Below, piece after piece: positions 17,070 through 25,054 of a stretch of 64,000 nucleotides of DNA. The position numbers and the translations under genes are program-made. Under the pieces are notes generated by a model. It was given only the letters and a program-made list of their open reading frames with translations, ran no database searches and was not told the origin of the DNA. Numbering within the stretch: position 1 is the first letter of the stretch; the number at the start of each line of letters is the position of its first letter. Source of the stretch: Paraburkholderia tuberum STM678. Its GTDB lineage: Bacteria; Pseudomonadota; Gammaproteobacteria; Burkholderiales; Burkholderiaceae. The stretch spans positions 47,065 to 111,064 of the forward strand of contig NZ_CADFGP010000026.1 in the NCBI RefSeq assembly GCF_902833905.1. Reading direction: 5' to 3'.

Positions 17070-18038
17070 TCAGATCAGCTTGCCGGGAAACTGGCTATCG
17101 GGATCCTGCATGGCGAGACGTTGCCGATCCATGAAATCGCGCAGCGTGTCGATACCGCGCAGCTGCAGAATCGTGTTGCGCACGGCCGCTTCGACCAGCA
17201 CCGCGAGGTTGCGGCCGGCGGCCACCTGGATCGTCACCTTGCTGATCGGTAGGCCGAGCACGTCGACGGTCTGGCTTTCCAGCGGCAGTCGTTGGAATTC
17301 GCCGTCGGGGCGGCGCACCAGTTGCACGATCAGCTTCAGTTTCATTTTGCGGCGCACCGCCGTTTCACCGAAGATCGTCTTGATGTCGAGCAGACCGAGG
17401 CCGCGAACTTCGAGCAGGTTCTGCAGCAGCGGCGGACAGCGTCCTTCGACGAAGTCCGGGCCGAGGCGCACGAAGTCGACAGCGTCGTCGGCGACGAGAC
17501 CGTGGCCTCGGCTAATCAGTTCGAGGCCGAGCTCGCTCTTGCCGAGGCCCGAGTCGCCGGTCAGCAACACGCCCATGCCGAGGATGTCGAGAAACACGCC
17601 GTGCAGCGTCGCGCGCGGCGCGAGAATGCGCGACATGTAAAGACGCAGACTATCGATCACCGCGGCCGCCGAGGTCGGCGTCGTGAACAGCGGCGTCGAC
17701 GAGCGCGTGCAGCGCAGCACCAGCTCCGGCGGCGCCGCGACTCCGCCCGCGACGACGAGAAACGGCGGCTCCAGCGCGATCAACTCGGCCATGTGGCGCG
17801 AGCGGTCTTCGTCGGTCTGGCGTTTGTAGTAGTCGATTTCAGCGTCGCCGAGCACTTGGATCCGGTTGGGGTGGATCAGGTTCAGGTGGCCGACGAGGTC
17901 GGCGCTCGACGTGGCATTGGCGACCGATTCCGAAGAAAAGCCGCGCTCCCAGCCTTCATGCCCCGTGAGCCAGCTGAGCTTCAGCATGGCGGCGTTGTCG
18001 TCGAAAATGCTTTGGGCGTTGATGCTGGACGTATCCAT
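17070..18038 (-). CDS. hprK: HPr kinase/phosphorylase HprK
   Basis: 322 residues. It phosphorylates and dephosphorylates a serine of HPr-type phosphocarriers. The C-terminal kinase domain contains the P-loop GDSGLGKSELGLELISRGHGLVADD and the conserved EVRGLGLLDIKTIFGE stretch. The N-terminal ~130 residues are the second HprK domain. In proteobacteria it occurs with ptsN and rapZ and is thought to control the nitrogen PTS rather than sugar uptake. Confidence 0.95.
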   Translation of the reverse strand: MDTSSINAQSIFDDNAAMLKLSWLTGHEGWERGFSSESVANATSSADLVGHLNLIHPNRIQVLGDAEIDYYKRQTDEDRSRHMAELIALEPPFLVVAGGVAAPPELVLRCTRSSTPLFTTPTSAAAVIDSLRLYMSRILAPRATLHGVFLDILGMGVLLTGDSGLGKSELGLELISRGHGLVADDAVDFVRLGPDFVEGRCPPLLQNLLEVRGLGLLDIKTIFGETAVRRKMKLKLIVQLVRRPDGEFQRLPLESQTVDVLGLPISKVTIQVAAGRNLAVLVEAAVRNTILQLRGIDTLRDFMDRQRLAMQDPDSQFPGKLI

Positions 18039-18118
18039 GAGTCAGTGACTCCAGTGTGAGCCGCTTGCCGGGTCTTTGCTGCGTGTGCGGGCGCGTATGA
18101 ACTACCGCCGCCGTTGCA

Positions 18119-18574
18119 TCAAGGTTGCCACTGAGTAAGCAGGCGATGCAACGATTCGCGTTCTTCTTCAGTGTGCAGCCGCTCGCGGGCGTCGCGATCG
18201 GACAGCAATTGCGCGATCTCGGAGAGAATTTCGAGGTGCTGTTGAGTGGCCTGTTCGGGGACGAGCAGGAAGATCAGCAGCGAGACCGGCTGGCCGTCCG
18301 GCGCTTCGAAGGGGATCGGTTCGGCGAGTCTGACGAATGCGGCGAGCGGCTGCTTGAGGCCCTTGATCCGCCCATGCGGGATCGCGACGCCTTCGCCGAG
18401 CCCGGTCGAGCCGAGTCGTTCTCGCGCAAAAAGATTGTCTGTGACGGTACTGCGGGCGATGCCGTTCTGGTTCTCGAAGATCAGGCCCGCTTGCTCGAAC
18501 ACGCGTTTCTTGCTGGTGACCGATAGTCCGATGACGACGTTATCGAGGGGAAGAAATTTGGCTAAACGATTCAT
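18119..18574 (-). CDS. ptsN: PTS IIA-like nitrogen regulatory protein PtsN (EIIA-Ntr)
   Basis: 151 residues from the ATG at 18574 (MNRLAKFLPLDNVVIGL). The phospho-acceptor histidine is in GEGVAIPHGRIKGL near residue 67. It regulates potassium and nitrogen/carbon balance through protein contacts that depend on its phosphorylation state. The frame reaches 18634 but the added residues are not conserved. It leads the ptsN-hprK-rapZ genes and is preceded by a clear -10 box at 18742-18747. Confidence 0.95.
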   Translation of the reverse strand: MNRLAKFLPLDNVVIGLSVTSKKRVFEQAGLIFENQNGIARSTVTDNLFARERLGSTGLGEGVAIPHGRIKGLKQPLAAFVRLAEPIPFEAPDGQPVSLLIFLLVPEQATQQHLEILSEIAQLLSDRDARERLHTEEERESLHRLLTQWQP

Positions 18575-18741
18575 TTTGACAGGCGAAAACGTGGCCTGAG
18601 TTCTCCCCACCGGGGCGGTTGAGTGACGTTCCATTCGTTCGATGCTGGCGAAGACGGACGCTCAGAGTCGATCGCGAAAGCGTTAGATTTCGATCGGCCG
18701 TACTTCATCCTAACTGGCTTGACCCCGATGGTAACTGGAAC

Positions 18742-18747
18742 ATTATA
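18742..18747 (-). promoter_or_regulatory. TATAAT -10 box, probable promoter of ptsN-hprK-rapZ
   Basis: The reverse strand carries a perfect TATAAT within TTCTATAATGTT. Transcription from here would leave a leader of about 160 bases before ptsN. No consensus -35 is seen. Apart from this box and the hpf terminator at 18911-18933, nothing else is recognised in the 400-base gap 18575-18976. Confidence 0.45.
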
Positions 18748-18910
18748 GAACAGGGTGACGGCCGATGGTGCGGCGCGCCATCTATGCATATCAGGTTTTT
18801 CAGCGCTTGCGCCGCGGCACGTGTCGCGCTGCGCAAACCTCTGCGGGAATGGTAGGGGTCGGCCTCGGCGAGACGCACCGGCGGCGAGCGGAAACCGGGG
18901 CGCTGAAACG

Positions 18911-18933
18911 AAAAACCGCCCGGTCGCGGGCGG
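18911..18933 (-). terminator. Intrinsic terminator after hpf
   Basis: On the reverse strand CCGCCCG pairs with CGGGCGG around a four-base loop (18933-18916), followed by five T residues (18915-18911). It ends transcription coming from rpoN-hpf. Confidence 0.8.
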
Positions 18934-18976
18934 CTCGACGAGTTCAAAGGAATTGAGGAAGTTCCTCTAATTTCTC

Positions 18977-19333
18977 CTATTGCGGCGGTACGTCCAGTTG
19001 CGGCGCCGGCTGATACTTGATCGCTTCGTGCTGATGGCCTTGCAGACGATCCTTGTGGCGTATCACCTGCCTGTCGAGCTTGTCGATCATCAGATCGATT
19101 GCAGCGTACAAATCGCTGTCACAACTCTCGACGAAGATATCCTTACCCTTCAGATGGAGGTTGATTTCCACCTTTTGACGCTTGTCCTTTTCCTTATGGT
19201 TGTCGACCGAGAGGACCACACTGCCGTCGATGACCTGATCGAAATGTCTTAGCACCCTGTCCAGTTTGGTGATCACGTATTCGCGCAACGCAGGCGTTAC
19301 TTCGAGGTGGTGTCCACTGATCTTGAGATTCAT
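18977..19333 (-). CDS. hpf: Ribosome hibernation promoting factor, short form
   Basis: 118 residues from the ATG at 19333 (MNLKISGHHLEVTPALREYV). It has the single S30AE/YfiA domain (VEINLHLKGKDIFVESCDSDLYAAIDLMIDKLDRQ), which binds the small subunit in stationary phase and promotes 100S dimers. It lacks the long-form dimerisation domain. Its place directly after rpoN is conserved across proteobacteria. Confidence 0.95.
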   Translation of the reverse strand: MNLKISGHHLEVTPALREYVITKLDRVLRHFDQVIDGSVVLSVDNHKEKDKRQKVEINLHLKGKDIFVESCDSDLYAAIDLMIDKLDRQVIRHKDRLQGHQHEAIKYQPAPQLDVPPQ

Positions 19334-19503
19334 AGTGCTTCTCCAAGCTAATGGCCGCTTGGTCCGCACAATGACAAAGGTCCGGTCGATCTGACGGCTT
19401 GCCTGTGTCGCCCCCCGGTGACGGACATCTGGCAGGTCGCAGCGGCCGGCCTGTCCGCCAGGTGCGGAGCGGCCGGTAAATGCCCGCTGCAAAACGCGGC
19501 GGG

Positions 19504-21021
19504 CTACAGAGACTTGCGCAGGTTGACTGCCGGGATTTTGAGCGCCTCACGGTATTTCGCAACGGTACGCCGTGCGACCACGAAGCCCTGTTCCGCCAGC
19601 AGTTCGGCTATGCGACTGTCTGAAAGTGGCGATTTCGGGTTTTCCGCTCCTATCAGTTGTTTGATCAGCGCGCGAATGGCCGTGGAGGAGGCCGCGCCGC
19701 CGGTGTCCGTCGAAACGTGTGAGCCGAAAAAGTACTTGAATTCCAGCGTCCCGAATGGGGTCAGCATGTATTTGCCGGTTGTCACACGCGAGACAGTCGA
19801 CTCGTGTAGGCCCAGCGTATCAGCTATTTCCCGCAAAACCAAGGGGCGCATGGCAATTTCGCCGTGCACAAAAAAGCTCTTTTGACGCTCGACAATTGCC
19901 TGCGCAACCCGCAGGATCGTCTCGAAACGCTGCTGGATATTTTTGATCAGCCAGCGTGCTTCCTGCAGTTGCTGGCGCAACGAACCACTGCCCGGATCAC
20001 CGCGGTTATTGCGCAGAATATTCGCGTATAGATGGTTAATCCGCAGCTTCGGCACTACCTCGGGATTCAGCTCCGCCAGCCAGCCCTGTGCCGTTTTGCG
20101 CACCATGATGTCGGGCACGACGTAGTCCGCTTCGGCCTTGCCGTAGGCCGCGCCCGGAAATGGTTCGAGCGAGCGGATCAGCACATGCGCGTTGCGCAGA
20201 TCGTCGTCGCTGGCCTTAAGGTGCTTGCGCAGCCGCGTGAAATCGCGCGCGGCGAGCAGTTCCAGGTAATGGCTGACAATGTCTAGCGCAAGCGTGCGCG
20301 TGGGCGATGGCTCGAGCCGCAGCAACTGCAGCTTCAGACATTCGGACGCGGAGCGCGCGCCGACACCTGATGGGTCGAAGCTATGCAGCAGCGCAAGCGC
20401 GGCGTTCAGTTCGTCGACGTCGACTTCGAGTTCTTCGGGCAGGTCGGCCAGCACTTCTTCGAGCGTGGCGGCGAGATAGCCGTCGTCGTCCAGCGATTCG
20501 ATCAGGAACGTGATGAGCGCGCGGTCGCGCTGGCTCGCCTGGGTGACGCGCAGTTGCGTCATCAGGTGGTCGCGCAGCGACGTGCTCGATTCGTGGATTT
20601 GCAGCGGGGGCAGGTCGTCGTCGTCCGACGCGTTGCCGGAGCGGCCGTAGTCGTCCAGGTTCCACTGCGAGGTATCGCCGCCGCCGTCGCCCGAAAGGCC
20701 ATTGTATTCGTCGACACCCTGCGGCTCGCCGCTTTCGGCCCGCTCGCCGTTGCCCTCGGACGATGCCGAACCGTTGCCGGCCATCGGATCGGCCGGCGTC
20801 GAGGAGCCCGGTGTCTGGGCGATCACGGAACCGTCGGATGCCACCCGCAACGGGCTCGCGATCCACTCGTCTTCGTTTTCGAGGAGAGGATTCTGCGAGA
20901 TCGCCATGGCGACTTCCTGCTGCAGTTCGAGCGTCGACAACTGAAGCAGCCGGATGGACTGTTGCAGTTGCGGCGTGAGCGCAAGATGCTGCGATAGGCG
21001 GAGTTGGAGGCTGGCTTTCAT
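19504..21021 (-). CDS. rpoN: RNA polymerase sigma-54 factor RpoN
   Basis: 505 residues from the ATG at 21021. Region I is the Gln/Leu-rich activator-interacting domain (MKASLQLRLSQHLALTPQLQ). An acidic linker follows (residues ~60-140, DDYGRSGNASDDDDLPP). The core-binding domain and the helix-turn-helix come next (RPLVLREIADTLGLHESTVS), then the RpoN box VARRTVAKYREALKIP near the C-terminus. It reads promoters of the GG-N10-GC type with enhancer-binding activators. The frame to 21159 adds unconserved residues. Confidence 0.97.
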   Translation of the reverse strand: MKASLQLRLSQHLALTPQLQQSIRLLQLSTLELQQEVAMAISQNPLLENEDEWIASPLRVASDGSVIAQTPGSSTPADPMAGNGSASSEGNGERAESGEPQGVDEYNGLSGDGGGDTSQWNLDDYGRSGNASDDDDLPPLQIHESSTSLRDHLMTQLRVTQASQRDRALITFLIESLDDDGYLAATLEEVLADLPEELEVDVDELNAALALLHSFDPSGVGARSASECLKLQLLRLEPSPTRTLALDIVSHYLELLAARDFTRLRKHLKASDDDLRNAHVLIRSLEPFPGAAYGKAEADYVVPDIMVRKTAQGWLAELNPEVVPKLRINHLYANILRNNRGDPGSGSLRQQLQEARWLIKNIQQRFETILRVAQAIVERQKSFFVHGEIAMRPLVLREIADTLGLHESTVSRVTTGKYMLTPFGTLEFKYFFGSHVSTDTGGAASSTAIRALIKQLIGAENPKSPLSDSRIAELLAEQGFVVARRTVAKYREALKIPAVNLRKSL

Positions 21022-21214
21022 GGCAAGTTGAGATTCATTGTAGAGAGTTTGCCACGACCGCGATACCTTGCGGCACTCGCAATTTTTGGGTACGCCCAAT
21101 TTGGCGCGCCGCGCGGCGCCACCCTGCGCCGCCTGACAACGAATGTGCGGGTGCCGCAAAAATGGCGCCGCGGCCGGCCGCGCGCGCTCGCTTGGCCGGG
21201 GACGCCGTACGTGC

Positions 21215-22012
21215 TTACATGCGGAAGTGCTCGCCCAGATAGACGCGCCGCACGCTTTCGTTTTCGATGATGTCGCTAGGCGCGCCGGCGGCCAGCACGC
21301 TGCCGTCGCTGATGATGTACGCGTGATCGCAGATACCTAGCGTTTCGCGCACGTTGTGGTCGGTGATCAGGACGCCGATATTGCGCTGCTTCAAGAACTT
21401 GACGATTTTCTGGATTTCCAGCACCGCGATCGGGTCGACGCCGGCGAACGGTTCGTCGAGCAGAATGAAGCTCGGATTGGTTGCCAGCGCGCGCGCAATT
21501 TCAACCCGACGACGCTCGCCGCCCGACAGCGACAGCGCCGGATTTTCACGCAGATGCGCGATCTGAAGCTCGTCGAGCAGCGCTTCGGTGCGTGACGTGA
21601 TCACGTCTTTGCCGAGGCGCTTGCCGTTTTCGTCGTGCTGCAATTCCAGCACCGCGCGAATATTCTGCTCGACGCTCAACTTACGGAACACCGACGCTTC
21701 CTGCGGCAGATATGACAGGCCGAGCGATGCGCGTTTGTGAATGGGCAGTAGGCTGATCGACTTGCCGTCCAGATCGATTTCGCCGGCGTCGAGCGGCACG
21801 AGGCCGACGATCATGTAGAACGACGTGGTCTTGCCGGCGCCGTTCGGGCCGAGCAGGCCGACCACTTCGCCGCTCTTCACGTCGAGCGACACGTCCTTGA
21901 CGACCGTGCGCGAGCCATAGCGCTTCTTCAGATTGCGCACGACCAGCGAACTGCTGGTGCCGGCCGGCTTCCTATGGGGGAGGGGCGCGATGGTGCTGCT
22001 CATGGTGCTCAC
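21215..22012 (-). CDS. lptB: LPS export ABC transporter ATP-binding protein LptB
   Basis: 265 residues. It is the ATPase of the LptB2FG complex that extracts LPS from the inner membrane. Walker A is GLLGPNGAGKTTSFYMIVGL, the signature is LSGGERRRVEIARALA, and Walker B is FILLDEPFAGVDP. A GTG at 22012 overlaps the lptA stop (GTGA); an in-frame ATG at 22003 is the alternative, shortening the protein by three residues. An N-terminal extension of ~20 residues precedes the ABC domain. Confidence 0.96.
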   Translation of the reverse strand: MSTMSSTIAPLPHRKPAGTSSSLVVRNLKKRYGSRTVVKDVSLDVKSGEVVGLLGPNGAGKTTSFYMIVGLVPLDAGEIDLDGKSISLLPIHKRASLGLSYLPQEASVFRKLSVEQNIRAVLELQHDENGKRLGKDVITSRTEALLDELQIAHLRENPALSLSGGERRRVEIARALATNPSFILLDEPFAGVDPIAVLEIQKIVKFLKQRNIGVLITDHNVRETLGICDHAYIISDGSVLAAGAPSDIIENESVRRVYLGEHFRM

Positions 22013-22680
22013 TGGTTCGGCGCTCCCTGGATCGAGTTGGACGGCGTGAGCGTGGCCGACGCGCCGGTCAGCGGCGCGGCGCCGGCGTTGCGCGGCGACA
22101 GCATCGCGCGCACGCGGCCGGTCGGGTTGCCCGGACCGGCGACGTCCTTGCCTGACTTCGCGGTGTAGAAGTCGTTCTGGCCGTCGTAGGTGATCACGCT
22201 ACCGTGCACCTGGTCGAGCAGCGTCGTCATGCCCTGCAGGCGGCGCACTGTCGCGTTGGTGGTCAGCGTGGTCAGATCCTGCTTGCCGTCGTAGTCGATA
22301 CGGATGGCCGTACCCTCGATGTATTCGTCGAGCCCTTCGCGCTTCTGGCGGAAATACGACAGATTGCCGCCGCTCGAGGTGCCGGTCGCGAATTGGTAGC
22401 CCTGCGGGTCTTGCGACACTTCGACGCGATCGGCCTTGATCAGGATCGTCCCTTTGGTGGCCACCACGTGGCCGGTGAAGATGCTGACCTGCCGCAGGTC
22501 GTCGTAAGTCATGTTGTCCGCTTCGATGTTCAGCGGCTTGTCTTTGTCGGCGCGGTCCGCGTGCGCAAGCGGCGCGAAGCCGACGAGCGGCAGCGCGACG
22601 ACGAGCGCAGCAAGTGCGGCGCGGCACGCGGACAGCGCGCGCGAACGGCCGGTATCAAAACGGGGGTGCGATTCGTTCAT
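22009..22680 (-). CDS. lptA: LPS transport periplasmic protein LptA
   Basis: 223 residues. A signal peptide (ALAALVVALPLVGFAPLAHA, cut near residue 42) precedes the OstA-type domain: PLNIEADNMTYDDLRQVSIF, GHVVATKGTILIKADRVEV. LptA forms the beta-jellyroll bridge carrying LPS across the periplasm. The ~40-residue tail after the domain is rich in Pro, Ser and Thr. It overlaps lptB by four bases and follows lptC. Confidence 0.94.
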   Translation of the reverse strand: MNESHPRFDTGRSRALSACRAALAALVVALPLVGFAPLAHADRADKDKPLNIEADNMTYDDLRQVSIFTGHVVATKGTILIKADRVEVSQDPQGYQFATGTSSGGNLSYFRQKREGLDEYIEGTAIRIDYDGKQDLTTLTTNATVRRLQGMTTLLDQVHGSVITYDGQNDFYTAKSGKDVAGPGNPTGRVRAMLSPRNAGAAPLTGASATLTPSNSIQGAPNQ

Positions 22681-22719
22681 GCAGTCACGCCTGGAATGGA
22701 TTACCCGGTATGCGTTGGC

Positions 22720-23307
22720 TTAGTGGCCGGAATCGGACGCGGCGATTGCGCCTCTTACATTGCCGAACAGTTGCATAAACCGGGTGACATTGTTGTATTT
22801 CATGCCGCTGGCAGTCATCACGGACATGCCGCGCTGAAGTTTAACTGGCTTTTCAGTCTCGATCACATCGTCGTTGACGAGGACCCTGAAATGCTCGGAA
22901 TCGGCCTGCATCTGCGGATCGCCGCCGCCGGGCGCGCGCAGGATGCGCGCGTTCTGGTACAGATTGACGATCGACGCATCCGCGTTGACCGTGCCCGTGT
23001 CGCCGGTCGCGGTGACGATCGGCTTGCCGGGCTGGAACGCACGCATCGCCGGCTTGACGAGGTCGCTCATTTCGTCGTCCTCGTAATGGACCAGCGACTG
23101 CGCGGTCAGCCGGTACTGCGTCGCGCCTGACTGGTCGAGCTCGGACACCGAAAAGTTGTCGGCGAAGTAGTCCGGCGTGTGTTCCTTCGGGCGCACCTCG
23201 TCGTCGGTCTTGCGCGGCAACGTGGCTTGCAGCAGCCACCACGTGATGCCGGCGAGCGCCGCCATCGCGATGAGCGGGATCAGCGAAGTCAGGCGAAACT
23301 GGTTCAT
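22720..23307 (-). CDS. lptC: LPS export system protein LptC
   Basis: 195 residues from the ATG at 23307. A single transmembrane anchor (residues ~7-27) is followed by the LptC periplasmic domain (TPDYFADNFSVSELDQSGAT, AQSLVHYEDDEMSDL). It receives LPS from LptB2FG and passes it to LptA. The start overlaps the kdsC stop as ATGA. Confidence 0.93.
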   Translation of the reverse strand: MNQFRLTSLIPLIAMAALAGITWWLLQATLPRKTDDEVRPKEHTPDYFADNFSVSELDQSGATQYRLTAQSLVHYEDDEMSDLVKPAMRAFQPGKPIVTATGDTGTVNADASIVNLYQNARILRAPGGGDPQMQADSEHFRVLVNDDVIETEKPVKLQRGMSVMTASGMKYNNVTRFMQLFGNVRGAIAASDSGH

Positions 23308-23864
23308 CCCACGAGGCCCCGTTGCTCGCCGCTGCACGCCGCGGCGAGCAGTGCTTCATATTTGTGCTGGGCACGCAGCAGCGTGTCGCACACTTCGCGC
23401 GCCGCGCCGTAACCGCCGCGCGCCTCGCTGACCCAGTGGGCGCGCGCGATCACTTCGGGATGCGAATTGGCCGGCGCGGCCGCGAAGCCGACGCGCAGCA
23501 TCACCGCGAGATCGACCCAGTCGTCGCCCATGTAGCCGCAGTCCTCGGCGGTGAGGCCGGTTTGCAGCAGCAGGTCGGCGAACGCCTGTGGCTTGTCCTG
23601 CACGCCCTGGTAGACATGCGCGATGTTCATTTCTTTCGCCCGCGCGGCCACGATGCCGGACTTGCGCCCGGTGATGAGCGCCGTTTCGATGCCGGCCTGG
23701 CGCAGCAGCTTCATGCCGTGGCCGTCCATCGAGTTGAAGCCTTTCATCGTGTCGCCTTCCGCCGTGAACAGCAGGCCGCCGTCGGTCAGTACGCCGTCGA
23801 CGTCGAAAATCATCAGCTTCACGCGGCTTGCGCGTTCGGTAGCGGTAGGGGGAGCAACGGCCAT
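23304..23864 (-). CDS. kdsC: 3-deoxy-D-manno-octulosonate 8-phosphate phosphatase KdsC
   Basis: 186 residues of the HAD superfamily. The nucleophile motif is MIFDVDGVLTDG, the threonine loop ETALITGRKSG, and motif III/IV CGYMGDDWVDLAVM. It removes phosphate from Kdo-8-P to give Kdo for LPS. It overlaps kdsD upstream (TGATG) and lptC downstream (ATGA), so kdsD-kdsC-lptC-lptA-lptB form one tightly coupled reading unit. Confidence 0.95.
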   Translation of the reverse strand: MAVAPPTATERASRVKLMIFDVDGVLTDGGLLFTAEGDTMKGFNSMDGHGMKLLRQAGIETALITGRKSGIVAARAKEMNIAHVYQGVQDKPQAFADLLLQTGLTAEDCGYMGDDWVDLAVMLRVGFAAAPANSHPEVIARAHWVSEARGGYGAAREVCDTLLRAQHKYEALLAAACSGEQRGLVG

Positions 23865-24847
23865 CAGATCACCTTCTTCGAAAACAGGTCGTGCATGTTG
23901 AGCGCGCCGATCAGCTTGCCCGTTTCGTCGACGACCAGCATCTGATTGATACGATAACGCTCCATCAGTTCAACGGCTTCGACCGCGAGATGATCCGGCC
24001 CGATCGTGCGCGGGCCCGCGGTCATCACCGAGGCGATCGGCAACTGGCGGAAATCGCCGTCGCGTTCGAGCACGCGGCGCAGGTCGCCATCGGTGAAGAT
24101 GCCCGTCACACGGCCCTCGCGGTCGACGACCGAGGTCATGCCCATGCGCTTCGCGGTCAGTTGGAAGAGGGCATCGCTGACGGTTGCCTCAGGGGTGACC
24201 TGCGGCAACTGGTCGCCGGTGCGCATGACGTCGCGCACGTAGGTGAGCAGGCGTCGGCCGAGCGCGCCGCCCGGATGCGAGCGCGCGAAGTCGTCGCGGC
24301 CGAAGCCGCGAGCGTCGAGCACCGCGACCGCGAGCGCATCGCCGAGCGCGAGCGCGGCGGTGGTGCTGGCGGTGGGCGCGAGATTCATCGGACAGGCTTC
24401 CTTCGCGACGCCGGAATTCAGATGCACATCCGCGAGTTGCGCGAGGCTTGAGCCAGGACGGCCCGTCATCGCGATCAGCTTCGCGCCGATCCGCTTGATG
24501 AGCGGCAGGATCGCCATCAGTTCCTCGGTTTCGCCCGAATTGGACAGCGCGAGAAATACGTCGTCGGCGGTCACCATGCCGAGGTCGCCGTGGCTTGCTT
24601 CCGCCGGATGCACGAAGAACGCGGGTGTGCCGGTGCTTGCCAGCGTGGCCGCGAGTTTGCGGGCCACGTGGCCGGATTTACCGATGCCGGAGACGACCAC
24701 GCGTCCACGGCAACCCAGGATGAAATCGACCGCGCCGACGAAACTGCCGTCGAGCTGGTCGCGAAGCGCGCGCACGGCGTCCGCTTCGATGTCGAGTACG
24801 TCGCGAGCAAGCGTGAGTGCCCTGTCGCCATTGATTTTCGCTATCAT
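23864..24847 (-). CDS. kdsD: D-arabinose 5-phosphate isomerase KdsD
   Basis: 327 residues from the ATG at 24847. The N-terminal SIS domain (VVVSGIGKSGHVARKLAATL, FLALSNSGETEELM) is followed by two CBS domains (residues ~205-325). It converts ribulose-5-phosphate to arabinose-5-phosphate, the first step to Kdo. The start lies only six bases after a TATACT -10 box and has no Shine-Dalgarno, so the message may be leaderless. The frame continues upstream to 24979 but the added sequence is not family-like. Confidence 0.94.
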   Translation of the reverse strand: MIAKINGDRALTLARDVLDIEADAVRALRDQLDGSFVGAVDFILGCRGRVVVSGIGKSGHVARKLAATLASTGTPAFFVHPAEASHGDLGMVTADDVFLALSNSGETEELMAILPLIKRIGAKLIAMTGRPGSSLAQLADVHLNSGVAKEACPMNLAPTASTTAALALGDALAVAVLDARGFGRDDFARSHPGGALGRRLLTYVRDVMRTGDQLPQVTPEATVSDALFQLTAKRMGMTSVVDREGRVTGIFTDGDLRRVLERDGDFRQLPIASVMTAGPRTIGPDHLAVEAVELMERYRINQMLVVDETGKLIGALNMHDLFSKKVI

Positions 24848-24853
24848 TCGCGG

Positions 24854-24862
24854 AGTATAGCA
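24854..24862 (-). promoter_or_regulatory. Extended -10 promoter of kdsD
   Basis: On the reverse strand TGCTATACT is an extended -10 element (TG-N-TATACT). The expected transcription start falls on or next to the A of the kdsD ATG at 24847. No -35 is seen, as is usual for extended -10 promoters. Confidence 0.45.
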
Positions 24863-25054
24863 AAGGCGCCTGTTCGCCGCGCCGGGCCTGCTGTGCCGAG
24901 CCGCTGTCTGCATCGGCCTGTCGACAATCCCCTTTTTCAGCTGCTTTGCCGCCTTTTTGCAGCTTTTTTGCCGGCCCAATCAATCATCTCGCACGGCGTT
25001 CTCGTGCGCGGTTCCGCTGACGAACGAGGACGCTTCACCCATGCGTTTTTGCCG

